From positions 1 through 46,559 of the forward strand of contig CALFNW010000050.1 in assembly GCA_937902275.1 (NCBI GenBank): a DNA stretch of 46,559 nt, read 5' to 3'. Below are positions 8,283 through 15,404 of this stretch, in pieces. This DNA is from UBA4717 sp002404395. Its GTDB lineage: Bacteria; Bacillota; Clostridia; Oscillospirales; CAG-272. The stretch's first letter is position 1; each line of letters starts with the position of its first letter. Both the position numbers and the translations under genes were made by a program. Below the pieces are notes generated by a model that saw only the letters and a program-made list of their open reading frames with translations, ran no database searches and was not told where the DNA came from.

Positions 8283-8840
8283 TCAAGAGAGTGCATTTTT
8301 CAGTTTAACGCGTATTCGATAAATAGTATTGTCCACCGATTTAAGCGGAATACCGAGACGCTCGGCTATCTCGCTCCGGTCAAGCTCGGCGAGCTTCAGC
8401 ATAAGCACCTCAAGCTCCGACTCGGATAAAAGTTTTTTTACTTTTCCGAGTAAAAACTCAGCGCTGTCCGACTCATCGACCTCACTTGTAGGATCGGGCA
8501 TGGTAAGCTCGTTCGGATCAAGTTCGTCCGCCGAACGGTCAAGGTCACGGGCACGCTTACGCAAAATGGTTATAAGCCCGTTTCTGAGACAGATCTGTGC
8601 ATACAATCCGAAAGTCAGACCCAAATCGCGATCGTATGTTTTAGCCGCCTTAAAAAGCAGTATCCCCGTCTCCTGAAGCAGATCTTCGCGATCCTCGCGG
8701 GTCATACCGTCATAAGCAAACTTTTCAACCATATTGCGGCATAAACCTTCATATTTGGCGAGCACTTCATCAAATGCGGAATCGTCTCCCTGCCTGACAC
8801 GCTCAACAAGTGCATTGATATCCGTATCGTTAGTGCTCAT
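8283..8840 (-). CDS. Sigma-70 family RNA polymerase sigma factor, SigH-like
   Basis: The 185-residue protein has sigma region 2 (about 25-95, with REDREDLLQETGILLFKAAKTYD) and a C-terminal region 4 helix-turn-helix (about 138-183, with LGIPLKSVDNTIYRIRVKLK). Region 3 is missing, as in SigH and ECF factors. The KSVDN element and the proximity of rlmB both point to the SigH group, which in Bacillus serves the transition to sporulation. The protein is shorter than B. subtilis SigH (about 218 residues), so the identification is probable, not certain. It is read from a strong promoter. Confidence 0.75.
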   Translation of the reverse strand: MSTNDTDINALVERVRQGDDSAFDEVLAKYEGLCRNMVEKFAYDGMTREDREDLLQETGILLFKAAKTYDRDLGLTFGLYAQICLRNGLITILRKRARDLDRSADELDPNELTMPDPTSEVDESDSAEFLLGKVKKLLSESELEVLMLKLAELDRSEIAERLGIPLKSVDNTIYRIRVKLKNALS

Positions 8841-8869
8841 ATTGCCACCTATGCCTTTGACTTACCCAT

Positions 8870-8897
8870 ATTATATCATATTTTTGTAAAATGTCAA
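8870..8897 (-). promoter_or_regulatory. Promoter of the SigH-like gene
   Basis: On the minus strand TTGACA (8892-8897) and TATAAT (8870-8875) are both perfect and 16 nt apart, 29 nt before the start codon. The rest of the 200-nt gap up to the DUF4364 stop is AT-rich and shows nothing else I can name. Confidence 0.8.
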
Positions 8898-9040
8898 TAG
8901 TTTTTTTGCTTTTTCGGAATTTTGTTCTGACAAAAATTTACAAAATTCTTAAATATTTCCATAATGTTCCGGCTAAATGCACAGAAAATGAAAGTATTAT
9001 GTCAAAAGCGGCGGTACAAGGCAAACTTCCGATTTTTCGG

Positions 9041-9586
9041 TCAGTCAAGCAGATAATCGACTTCACCGGTAAGTATCGCGTAAAGTCCTTTATAAAGCAC
9101 TTCCGGCTTGCTGTCAAAATTGTACATCATCACGTCGAGCAATTGTTTTGATTCCACACCGAGAGAAAGTTTCATAACGATCTCGTCCTTTTCGCTTATC
9201 TCGCAGTCCATCATATACTTATCATCGCCGATTTGACGCGAAGTACAGGTGATCTTGGAGCCGCGTTCCTTGAACGAAAGCAGTCGCAGTGCGCTTCTGA
9301 GGCTCTTCTCGCGTATGGCATTCAGGATATTGCTTTGCAGCTCATTGACGACCATCCTGCCTTTTTCGGTGATCTCATACTCCGCATCGCCGTTAACAAG
9401 CTTTTCACTGATACTGCCGTTATCAATAAGCTCGGCAAAACACGCGGCAAAATCAAAATAATTCACATATCCGTCCTGAACCGAGATCTCGCTGACAGTC
9501 GTAAAATCAAGCGGTCGGTTAAGCTGACGCAACAGGTACAGAATAAAAATTTTAATATCTTTCGGATCGCTAAGAGGCGCCTGCAT
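9041..9586 (-). CDS. DUF4364 family protein (winged-helix-like)
   Basis: The 181-residue soluble protein begins with a winged-helix-like region (residues 8-75: IFILYLLRQLNRPLDFTTVS, then FAACFAELIDNGSI and YEITEKGRMVV). This is followed by an alpha/beta C-terminal domain. The pattern matches DUF4364, a Clostridia family of presumed transcriptional regulators. AAAGGA precedes the ATG by about 8 nt. It stands between the orphan lipoprotein gene and the SigH-like gene, all on the minus strand. The regulatory role is inferred from the fold only. Confidence 0.75.
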   Translation of the reverse strand: MQAPLSDPKDIKIFILYLLRQLNRPLDFTTVSEISVQDGYVNYFDFAACFAELIDNGSISEKLVNGDAEYEITEKGRMVVNELQSNILNAIREKSLRSALRLLSFKERGSKITCTSRQIGDDKYMMDCEISEKDEIVMKLSLGVESKQLLDVMMYNFDSKPEVLYKGLYAILTGEVDYLLD

Positions 9587-9637
9587 TATTTTACAGTCCT
9601 TTCAATTGGTATGCGTTGGTTTGTTCAGACGGCAACA

Positions 9638-9671
9638 TGAGCCGCAAACCGTGCCGGCGGTTTGCGGCTCA
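9638..9671. terminator. 13-bp hairpin after the peptide-binding lipoprotein gene
   Basis: A perfect 13-bp stem (9638-9650 with 9659-9671, loop of 8 nt) lies between the lipoprotein stop and the next gene. The U-tract on the minus strand is poor (TGTTG), so termination may be incomplete or factor-assisted. Confidence 0.55.
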
Positions 9672-9695
9672 CAAAATCGAACTGCTGTCGCGGGA

Positions 9696-11393
9696 TCAGT
9701 CCTCGGTCGGAAGATACTTTTCGTAGTTCTTCATCGTAACCTTTTCAAAGATCTTGCCGCCGAAATAATCGGTATCGACTCCGGATATTACTTTCTTATT
9801 GATAAGATAGAAGTCCTGATTGAACACGATCGGGATCACCGGCATATCGGAAACAAGCATTTCTTCCGCCTTGTGGAGGTATTCGCTCTTTTCCTTTCTG
9901 CTGTTTACTGCCTGTGCCTCATCTATCACAGCCTCATACTCGGCATTGTCGTAGCCCGAAATGTGAGGAACAAGGTCGTACTTGTCGTTCTGCATATCAA
10001 TCTTCATGCCGGCATAACTCTTTGCAAAGGATGCCATATAGTTGAATGCATCATTCGAAAGCACTTCGTAATCCACTGCCAGAATATCGAAATCGCGATC
10101 ACTGTACGCGTTCGAGAACTTCTTCGCGTTGGAAAGTTTCTTTGTCTTCACATTAAAGCCGAGTTCATTCCAGATCTCGGCACAGTACTCGGCAATAGCT
10201 TCTTCGGTCGCACTCTCAAAGTATGAGATCGTAAAGCTGCCGCCCTTGACCTTCGCTTCGGAAAGCAATGCCTTTGCTCCTTCGATGTCGCCTTTTGAAG
10301 AGATAAGCGTTCCGCCGTTTTTACGGAAGCTGTCCTTGCTTGTTTTGTCCGAAGTCATTTCGGGAACAAATCCGGTTGCCGGTTTCGCAAACACCACAAG
10401 CTCGCTGATCGCTTCGCGGTCAAGCGCCATCGAAAGCGCCTTGCGCACTCTTGAATCGGAAAGCAGCTTATTATCATTGTTTACAATATACGTATGAACC
10501 GACGGGATATCATTGACAACCGCTTTTGATTTATACTCCGAACGCTTCTCGACCGGAATATCACCGAGGTAGAACAATTCGCCCGCCTCATATTTTTCAA
10601 GCAATTCGTCAAGCGTCAGAGTATAGTCGACATTGAGTCTGTACGGCTTGACCATCTTGTCGAGATTATCTTTTTCTCTGTCACGGAAATAGTAATTGTT
10701 GCGCTCAAGCGTAACCGTTTTTCCATAGTTCAGATTCTTTACAACGAACGGACCGCTGGTTACCATAGTCGAAGCGGAAGTTGCCCAATTGTCATAACGG
10801 GTAACAACATCCTCGCGCATAGGCACGAGCGCAGGACTTGCCAGACGTTCGATAAACAGATCGGTATCAATCTTATTTTCAAACTCGATCTCCAAAACAT
10901 AGTTATCGACCGAAGCGATTCCGAGGTCGTCGATAGAGCAATCGCCCATTTTAACCGCTTTTGCATTCTTTATATCAAACAAGAGTGAAGCCGCAGGGCT
11001 GTCAAACTCGGGATCAAGCACGCGCTTCCAAGCATAGACCACATCATCAGCGGTCAGGTTGCGTCCGTCGCTCCACATTGTCTGCTTGAGAGTAATGTAC
11101 ATTTTATATGTACCGTCGCGCTCGTCTTCCTTAAACTCATAGCTGTCCATAAGATCGTTTTTGACCTTGCCGTTTTCATCAAGCGATACCAAACCGGCAT
11201 AGATCAAGCCGAACACCTTTGCAGTCCCATCATTGATAAGCGTGTATCCCGGATCAAAGTCGCGGATCTCATCGGTAATGTACACATTGATCTGTGCGCC
11301 TTTGTCCTCAGAATCCGGCTTTAATCCGCCGCAACCGGTAAGACAAGCCGCAAGCATCAAAAGCGCAAGCACTGCAGATACTAATCTTTTCAT
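9696..11393 (-). CDS. Peptide/solute-binding lipoprotein (SBP_bac_5, OppA/DppA-like)
   Basis: The protein has 565 residues from the ATG at 11393, which begins a lipoprotein signal peptide: KR, a hydrophobic core, then the lipobox LTGC at residues 19-22. The mature protein is the extracellular receptor of a peptide-type ABC importer. Family features include the region WSDGRNLTADDVVYAWKRVL and the ending LHKAEEMLVSDMPVIPIVF. AGGAGG lies 12 nt before the start, a somewhat long spacing. No permease or ATPase gene is nearby, so it must work with a transporter encoded elsewhere. The substrate (peptide, nickel or other) cannot be told from the sequence. Confidence 0.85.
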   Translation of the reverse strand: MKRLVSAVLALLMLAACLTGCGGLKPDSEDKGAQINVYITDEIRDFDPGYTLINDGTAKVFGLIYAGLVSLDENGKVKNDLMDSYEFKEDERDGTYKMYITLKQTMWSDGRNLTADDVVYAWKRVLDPEFDSPAASLLFDIKNAKAVKMGDCSIDDLGIASVDNYVLEIEFENKIDTDLFIERLASPALVPMREDVVTRYDNWATSASTMVTSGPFVVKNLNYGKTVTLERNNYYFRDREKDNLDKMVKPYRLNVDYTLTLDELLEKYEAGELFYLGDIPVEKRSEYKSKAVVNDIPSVHTYIVNNDNKLLSDSRVRKALSMALDREAISELVVFAKPATGFVPEMTSDKTSKDSFRKNGGTLISSKGDIEGAKALLSEAKVKGGSFTISYFESATEEAIAEYCAEIWNELGFNVKTKKLSNAKKFSNAYSDRDFDILAVDYEVLSNDAFNYMASFAKSYAGMKIDMQNDKYDLVPHISGYDNAEYEAVIDEAQAVNSRKEKSEYLHKAEEMLVSDMPVIPIVFNQDFYLINKKVISGVDTDYFGGKIFEKVTMKNYEKYLPTED

Positions 11394-11490
11394 ATGATAA
11401 CGATTCCTCCTCTGCCCCCGGATACAAGGGCGTAGAACAAAATTTGCCTGTTTATCCCGCAATTTTCGTGTTGCGTAAACATTCTATGAT

Positions 11491-11519
11491 ATTATATCAT
11501 ACAATTTTGATTTTAGCAA
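11491..11519 (-). promoter_or_regulatory. Promoter of the peptide-binding lipoprotein gene
   Basis: On the minus strand TTGCTA (11514-11519) and a perfect TATAAT (11491-11496) are 17 nt apart, about 98 nt before the start codon. Confidence 0.65.
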
Positions 11520-11618
11520 TTATGAAAATGAGAATAAATAAAGATTATGACATATGCACAATTTCCGACCTCTTAAATTGTAAGTTTTCACAATGCTTTT
11601 TATTTTTACCATTTGTTT

Positions 11619-11647
11619 TTGGTACGCTTGCGGGCATACTTTATAAT
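11619..11647 (+). promoter_or_regulatory. Possible gpr promoter
   Basis: TTGGTA (11619-11624) and TATAAT (11642-11647) are 17 nt apart, 29 nt before the start. An overlapping CATACT (11635-11640) resembles the -10 box of forespore sigma factors, as expected for gpr, but no matching -35 is evident. Which sigma factor is used is undecided. Confidence 0.35.
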
Positions 11648-11676
11648 AGATTCTTACTAACGAAGGAGCAATGCGT

Positions 11677-12582
11677 TTGAAAAAGCTGTCAGAATACCGC
11701 AGGACCGACCTTGCCAGCGAGTGCCGCACGACCGAGCGTGAGCACGACGGCAAATCGGATGACAAAGGAATAAATTTTTCCGAATACGAAAAGAGTGGCT
11801 TTAACATATGCGAGCTTGACGTCACTACCGCCGAAGCCGCATCGGCGATCGGAAAGAAATGCGGCAAGTATATCACCGTCGATGTCGGAAGGCTCTGGCA
11901 TGAGACCGACGAGCGCGTTGCCGCCTGTTCCGAGCTGATCTCCGGAATAATCGGTTCGATGATAAGCGAGCTGTGCCCCGAAAGGCATTCGCTTTCCTAT
12001 CTGATAGCCGGACTTGGAAACCGATATATCACCTCGGACGCCATAGGTCACGAAACCCTCCGGGAAATAGTAGTTACACGCCATATAAAAAATGCCGATC
12101 CGAAGCTTTACTCGATGCTCGGAAACATTTCGGTCGCGGCAATTGCTCCCGGCGTTACCGGTCAGACCGGAATAGAGACTTTGGAAGTTATACGGCAAAC
12201 CGTAGACACCGTAAAGCCGGATCTGCTCATTGCCATAGATGCGCTTGCCGCGTGTGAGCTTTCGCATCTTGCCACCACGGTTCAGATCACAAATGCCGGC
12301 ATAGCGCCCGGATCGGGTATCGGAAACCGCCGCGATTCTATCGACCGTGAAAGCGTCGGATGTCCCGTAATAATCGTCGGAGTTCCGACCGTCGTCGAAT
12401 CCTCCGCGCTCGTGTACGATGCACTTTACAAGGCAGGCATTGAAGCCGACAGCATTGACCCGAAACTTCATGAAATACTTGAAAACGGCAGAGGCTTTTT
12501 TGTCACTCCGAAAGAAAGCGATATTGTGCTTATCGAGCTGTCAAAGCTGCTTGCAAATGCAATAAACTCTGCGCTGATATGA
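11677..12582 (+). CDS. gpr: GPR germination protease
   Basis: GPR degrades the small acid-soluble proteins that coat spore DNA and does so during germination. The protein matches the atypical aspartic-type endopeptidase family over its length (about 301 residues). It begins with the conserved RRTDLASE segment near the pro-sequence processing region, and LIAGLGN, APGVTGQTGIE, AIDALAA and GVPTVVESSALVYD follow. AAGGAG (11663-11668) sits 8 nt before the TTG at 11677 but only 2 nt before the ATG at 11671. I therefore take TTG as the start; the difference is two residues. spoIIP follows 60 nt later, the same order as in Bacillus. Confidence 0.9.
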   Translation: MKKLSEYRRTDLASECRTTEREHDGKSDDKGINFSEYEKSGFNICELDVTTAEAASAIGKKCGKYITVDVGRLWHETDERVAACSELISGIIGSMISELCPERHSLSYLIAGLGNRYITSDAIGHETLREIVVTRHIKNADPKLYSMLGNISVAAIAPGVTGQTGIETLEVIRQTVDTVKPDLLIAIDALAACELSHLATTVQITNAGIAPGSGIGNRRDSIDRESVGCPVIIVGVPTVVESSALVYDALYKAGIEADSIDPKLHEILENGRGFFVTPKESDIVLIELSKLLANAINSALI

Positions 12583-12642
12583 ATAATCGCTGCCATATGC
12601 TCATATCCTGTATCAATTCCAAGCACTTTGGGGAGACAGGCT

Positions 12643-13815
12643 TTGAACAGAGCAAGAACAGCAAAAATACTATTGTGGATATTGTATACAGTCTTTGCAA
12701 TTGCGGGTTTTGCCTGCATTGCAAAGCTTTGCCTCACAAATACAGAGATACGTTCGGGCATAGCCGAATGTCTTGAGAGACAAGCATTTTTCAAATATTC
12801 CGAATTTTCAGGCGAACCTGCGCAGATCTCACTTGCAAAAGCCGCCTGCTTCGGCATGCCTTTGCGGCAATCAGACAAAAGCGCTTTTAAAAATGAAATG
12901 ATTTACGAATTCATACAGCCTCAGCTTCCGCTGCAAGGCGACTCCCATCCCTCGGATACAGACGATCCTTTAACCGATAATTACACTCATACCGACAATA
13001 ATACACAGTCGGACTCGACTCAAAGCGATATGCCTGAAAATACCGCACTGCACCCGATAATCGAAACCGATATTTCCGCAGACGATCTGTTCGTTCTGAA
13101 CAGCACCGTAAAATCCGATCCGGACACCCGCAGGCTGTATGAGCAAAAACTGCCCGAAGCGAAAATCGACAAAGATAAGCCGCTTGTCCTGGTATTACAT
13201 ACTCACGCTACCGAATGTTATTCAAGAGAAGGCAGCGATTTTTATGATGAAAACGCCGCCACGCGAACGGTTGACGAAAACATCAACATGATCGCCGTCG
13301 GCAATACCTTCTGCGAAACGCTGGAAGAACTCGGGATCCCGACTCTCCATTGCAAAACCCAGCACGACGCACATTCTTATCGTGATTCGTATTCGCTTGC
13401 CGCCGAATCTATTCGCGAGTGTCTGAAAGAAAACCCGAGCATACGTTACGTCTTTGATCTCCACCGTGATGCGATCCTGTACGCAAACAAAGCCAAAGCG
13501 CGTCCGTCGGTAGAGACTGACGGTAAAAAAGCCGCTCAAATAATGATCCTCGTCGGAACCGATGAAGGCGGAGCGGATTTTCCGAATTGGGAAAACAATC
13601 TTTCGCTTGCGCTCAAGCTTGCGGTAACTCTCGACGGAAATCACCCGAATTTAGTACGTCCTATCGCTCTCAGAGGCGCATCGTATAACGAGCAGTACAG
13701 CGACGGTTCTCTGCTTGTGGAGATCGGCTCGGACGGAAACACGCTTGAAGAGGCAAAGTATTCCGCAAAATTGCTTGCCGAGTCATTTGCCGAGGTAATA
13801 CTTCAAGCTCAATAA
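12643..13815 (+). CDS. spoIIP: Stage II sporulation protein P (SpoIIP)
   Basis: SpoIIP is a membrane-anchored peptidoglycan amidase/endopeptidase that works with SpoIID and SpoIIM during engulfment. The protein has an N-terminal transmembrane anchor (about residues 8-30). A low-complexity Asp/Thr/Ser linker (about 105-150) follows. The catalytic amidase-type domain holds LVLVLHTHATECYS with its conserved His, FDLHRDAI, and LLVEIGSDGNTLEEA near the end. The TTG at 12643 is chosen because GGGGAG lies 7 nt upstream. Another TTG 15 nt earlier overlaps that site and has none of its own. The length (390) is near the family norm. Confidence 0.9.
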   Translation: MNRARTAKILLWILYTVFAIAGFACIAKLCLTNTEIRSGIAECLERQAFFKYSEFSGEPAQISLAKAACFGMPLRQSDKSAFKNEMIYEFIQPQLPLQGDSHPSDTDDPLTDNYTHTDNNTQSDSTQSDMPENTALHPIIETDISADDLFVLNSTVKSDPDTRRLYEQKLPEAKIDKDKPLVLVLHTHATECYSREGSDFYDENAATRTVDENINMIAVGNTFCETLEELGIPTLHCKTQHDAHSYRDSYSLAAESIRECLKENPSIRYVFDLHRDAILYANKAKARPSVETDGKKAAQIMILVGTDEGGADFPNWENNLSLALKLAVTLDGNHPNLVRPIALRGASYNEQYSDGSLLVEIGSDGNTLEEAKYSAKLLAESFAEVILQAQ

Positions 13816-13921
13816 TTCAAACGCAGTCGCACAGCCGTATTCATGATGATCGTCTGCCGCTCAGTGTTCAATATCTTAACGGTAATTATTCTCAGATACG
13901 GTTTTATGTGTCTCCAAAGTA

Positions 13922-13950
13922 TTGACATTCAAAAATCTTTGTGCTACAAT
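13922..13950 (+). promoter_or_regulatory. Strong promoter of the hyd maturation operon
   Basis: A perfect TTGACA (13922-13927) and TACAAT (13945-13950) are 17 nt apart. The start point should fall near 13957, giving a leader of about 110 nt before the TM1266-type gene. Confidence 0.85.
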
Positions 13951-13956
13951 GAAACT

Positions 13957-14067
13957 GCGCCTGACAAAAAGGCTTTTTTGCCTGACTGAAAGGAGCTTTT
14001 CACAAATGCCGTGTTTAGCTGTACCTTTTGGCGGGTGCAGCTATTTTTTTGTGAAAGGATATTTAAA
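13957..14067 (+). promoter_or_regulatory. Structured leader of the hyd operon
   Basis: The leader contains an intrinsic terminator (14017-14050) inside a small ORF. It also has a segment (13996-14006, CTTTTCACAAA) with two possible partners. Locally TTTCA (13998-14002) can pair with TGAAA (13987-13991), placing the small ORF's ribosome-binding site in the loop. Distally the segment can pair over 11 bp with 14048-14058, covering the GAAAGG ribosome-binding site of the TM1266-type gene. Such mutually exclusive pairings suggest control of transcription or translation. No known riboswitch class was recognised, and the mechanism is inferred. Confidence 0.5.
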
Positions 14068-14089
14068 ATGCAAACAAGAGTTGCCGTAA
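14006..14089 (+). CDS. Candidate 27-residue leader peptide
   Basis: The small ORF starts at an ATG with AAAGGAG 10 nt upstream. It encodes a 27-residue peptide with three cysteines (positions 3, 11 and 22), beginning MPCLAVPFGG. It runs through the terminator hairpin and ends 22 nt inside the next gene in another frame. Ribosomes reading it would melt the terminator and deliver ribosomes near the next start. Its translation is not proven; it could be a chance ORF. Confidence 0.3.
   Translation: MPCLAVPFGGCSYFFVKGYLKCKQELP
14017..14050 (+). terminator. Intrinsic terminator/attenuator in the hyd leader
   Basis: A 9-bp stem (14017-14025 with 14034-14042, one G-U pair, loop of 8 nt) is followed directly by ATTTTTTT. 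It stands between the promoter and the first hyd gene, so it must be bypassed for expression. That is typical of attenuation. Confidence 0.7.
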
Positions 14090-14325
14090 TGGCTATAATC
14101 GTCGAAGACGGCGATGCAGCCGAGAATTTAAATTCAATTCTCCATAATTACGGAGAATACATTATCGGGAGAATGGGTATTCCCTACCGTGCGCGGGGAA
14201 TAAATATCATCTCCATTGCAATAGACGCACCGCAGGATGAGATTTCATCGCTTGCGGGAAAGCTCGGAAACATTCGAGGTATAAGCGTCAAGACCGCATA
14301 TTCAAATGTCAAAAATGAAGACTGA
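14068..14325 (+). CDS. TM1266-type iron-only hydrogenase system regulator
   Basis: This small protein has 85 residues from the ATG at 14068 (GAAAGGA 8 nt upstream). It has an ACT/NikR-C-like alpha/beta layout, with RVAVMAIIVEDGDAAENLNS at the N-terminus and GIPYRARGINIISIAIDA in the middle. The family (TIGR03959) is found next to [FeFe]-hydrogenase maturation genes and is annotated as their putative regulator. There is no DNA-binding domain, so it probably binds a ligand or partner protein. Its end overlaps the start of hydE by 20 nt. Confidence 0.85.
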   Translation: MQTRVAVMAIIVEDGDAAENLNSILHNYGEYIIGRMGIPYRARGINIISIAIDAPQDEISSLAGKLGNIRGISVKTAYSNVKNED

Positions 14326-15364
14326 GATTGTATCGCTGATCGACAAGCTCGCGCAGACCCACCGTCTCTCTGAAAAAGAGTACCTCTTTTTGCTTGAAAA
14401 CGCAAGCGAAAATGAACACGCATACGCCGCAAAGCTTGCAGATGAGCTACGAAGAGAAATTTACGGTACGGACATTTTCATACGAGGGCTGATAGAGATC
14501 GGAAACATATGCAAAAACGACTGTTATTATTGCGGTATCAGAGCCTCAAACAGCAAATGTATCCGATATACTCTTACCGATGAACAGATTCTTTCCTGCT
14601 GTAAAGAGGGATATGAATTAGGCTTCAGAAGCTTTGTTCTGCAAGGCGGTGAAGGAGCGCTGCCGATCGAGCGGATAATCGGTATCATATCCGAGATCCG
14701 ACGCAGATTTCGCGAGTGTGCAATAACCCTTTCGCTCGGAGAATATGAGCAGGCTGAATATGAAAAAATGTTCGACGCAGGCGCTGACCGCTATCTTTTA
14801 AGACACGAGACGGCAAGTGAAAAACACTATAATTTACTTCATCCGATAAAAATGTCCTATAGTCATCGGATAAAATGCCTTGAAGCTCTACGAACGGTCG
14901 GTTTTGCCGTCGGTTGCGGTTTCATGGTAGGCTCACCGTATCAAACGCTTGAAAACATCGCGTCCGACCTCAAATTTATCGAGGAATTTTCTCCCGAAAT
15001 GTGCGGGATCGGACCGTTCATTCCGCAAAAAGATACGCCGTTCGGAGCCTTTCACGCCGGCTCTGCGATTCTGACATATTTTCTTTTGTCACTTATAAGA
15101 CTGATAAAGCCGAACATTCTGCTTCCGGCGACGACCGCGCTCGGAACGATTGAAGCAGACGGAAGACTCAGGGGCATACTTGCAGGCGCAAATGTCGTTA
15201 TGCCCAACCTGTCGCCGCTTGAAGCAAGGAGCAAATACAATTTATACGACAATAAACTCTCAACCGGCTCTGAATCCGCACAGAACCTTGAGGAATTGAA
15301 AAGAAGTCTCTCTGCAATAGGCTTCTCTGTTGCCGCATCACGTGGCGACATGAAAAACATCTGA
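14306..15364 (+). CDS. hydE: [FeFe]-hydrogenase H-cluster radical SAM maturase HydE
   Basis: HydE is a radical-SAM enzyme that acts on the organometallic precursor of the H-cluster dithiomethylamine-bridged diiron unit. The cluster motif CxxxCxxC is at C69, C73 and C76 (NICKNDCYYCG), followed by the family segment IRASNSKCIRYTL. FVLQGGEG and GCGFMVGSPYQT are conserved core strands. The length (352) is normal. The start lies within the preceding gene, with no clear ribosome-binding site, so it depends on coupling; a second ATG 9 nt later is possible. hydG follows after 40 nt. Confidence 0.93.
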   Translation: MSKMKTEIVSLIDKLAQTHRLSEKEYLFLLENASENEHAYAAKLADELRREIYGTDIFIRGLIEIGNICKNDCYYCGIRASNSKCIRYTLTDEQILSCCKEGYELGFRSFVLQGGEGALPIERIIGIISEIRRRFRECAITLSLGEYEQAEYEKMFDAGADRYLLRHETASEKHYNLLHPIKMSYSHRIKCLEALRTVGFAVGCGFMVGSPYQTLENIASDLKFIEEFSPEMCGIGPFIPQKDTPFGAFHAGSAILTYFLLSLIRLIKPNILLPATTALGTIEADGRLRGILAGANVVMPNLSPLEARSKYNLYDNKLSTGSESAQNLEELKRSLSAIGFSVAASRGDMKNI

Positions 15365-15404
15365 CGGAAAGAGCTGACTCTGACCGATAAGAAAGGAAAA
15401 AAAC

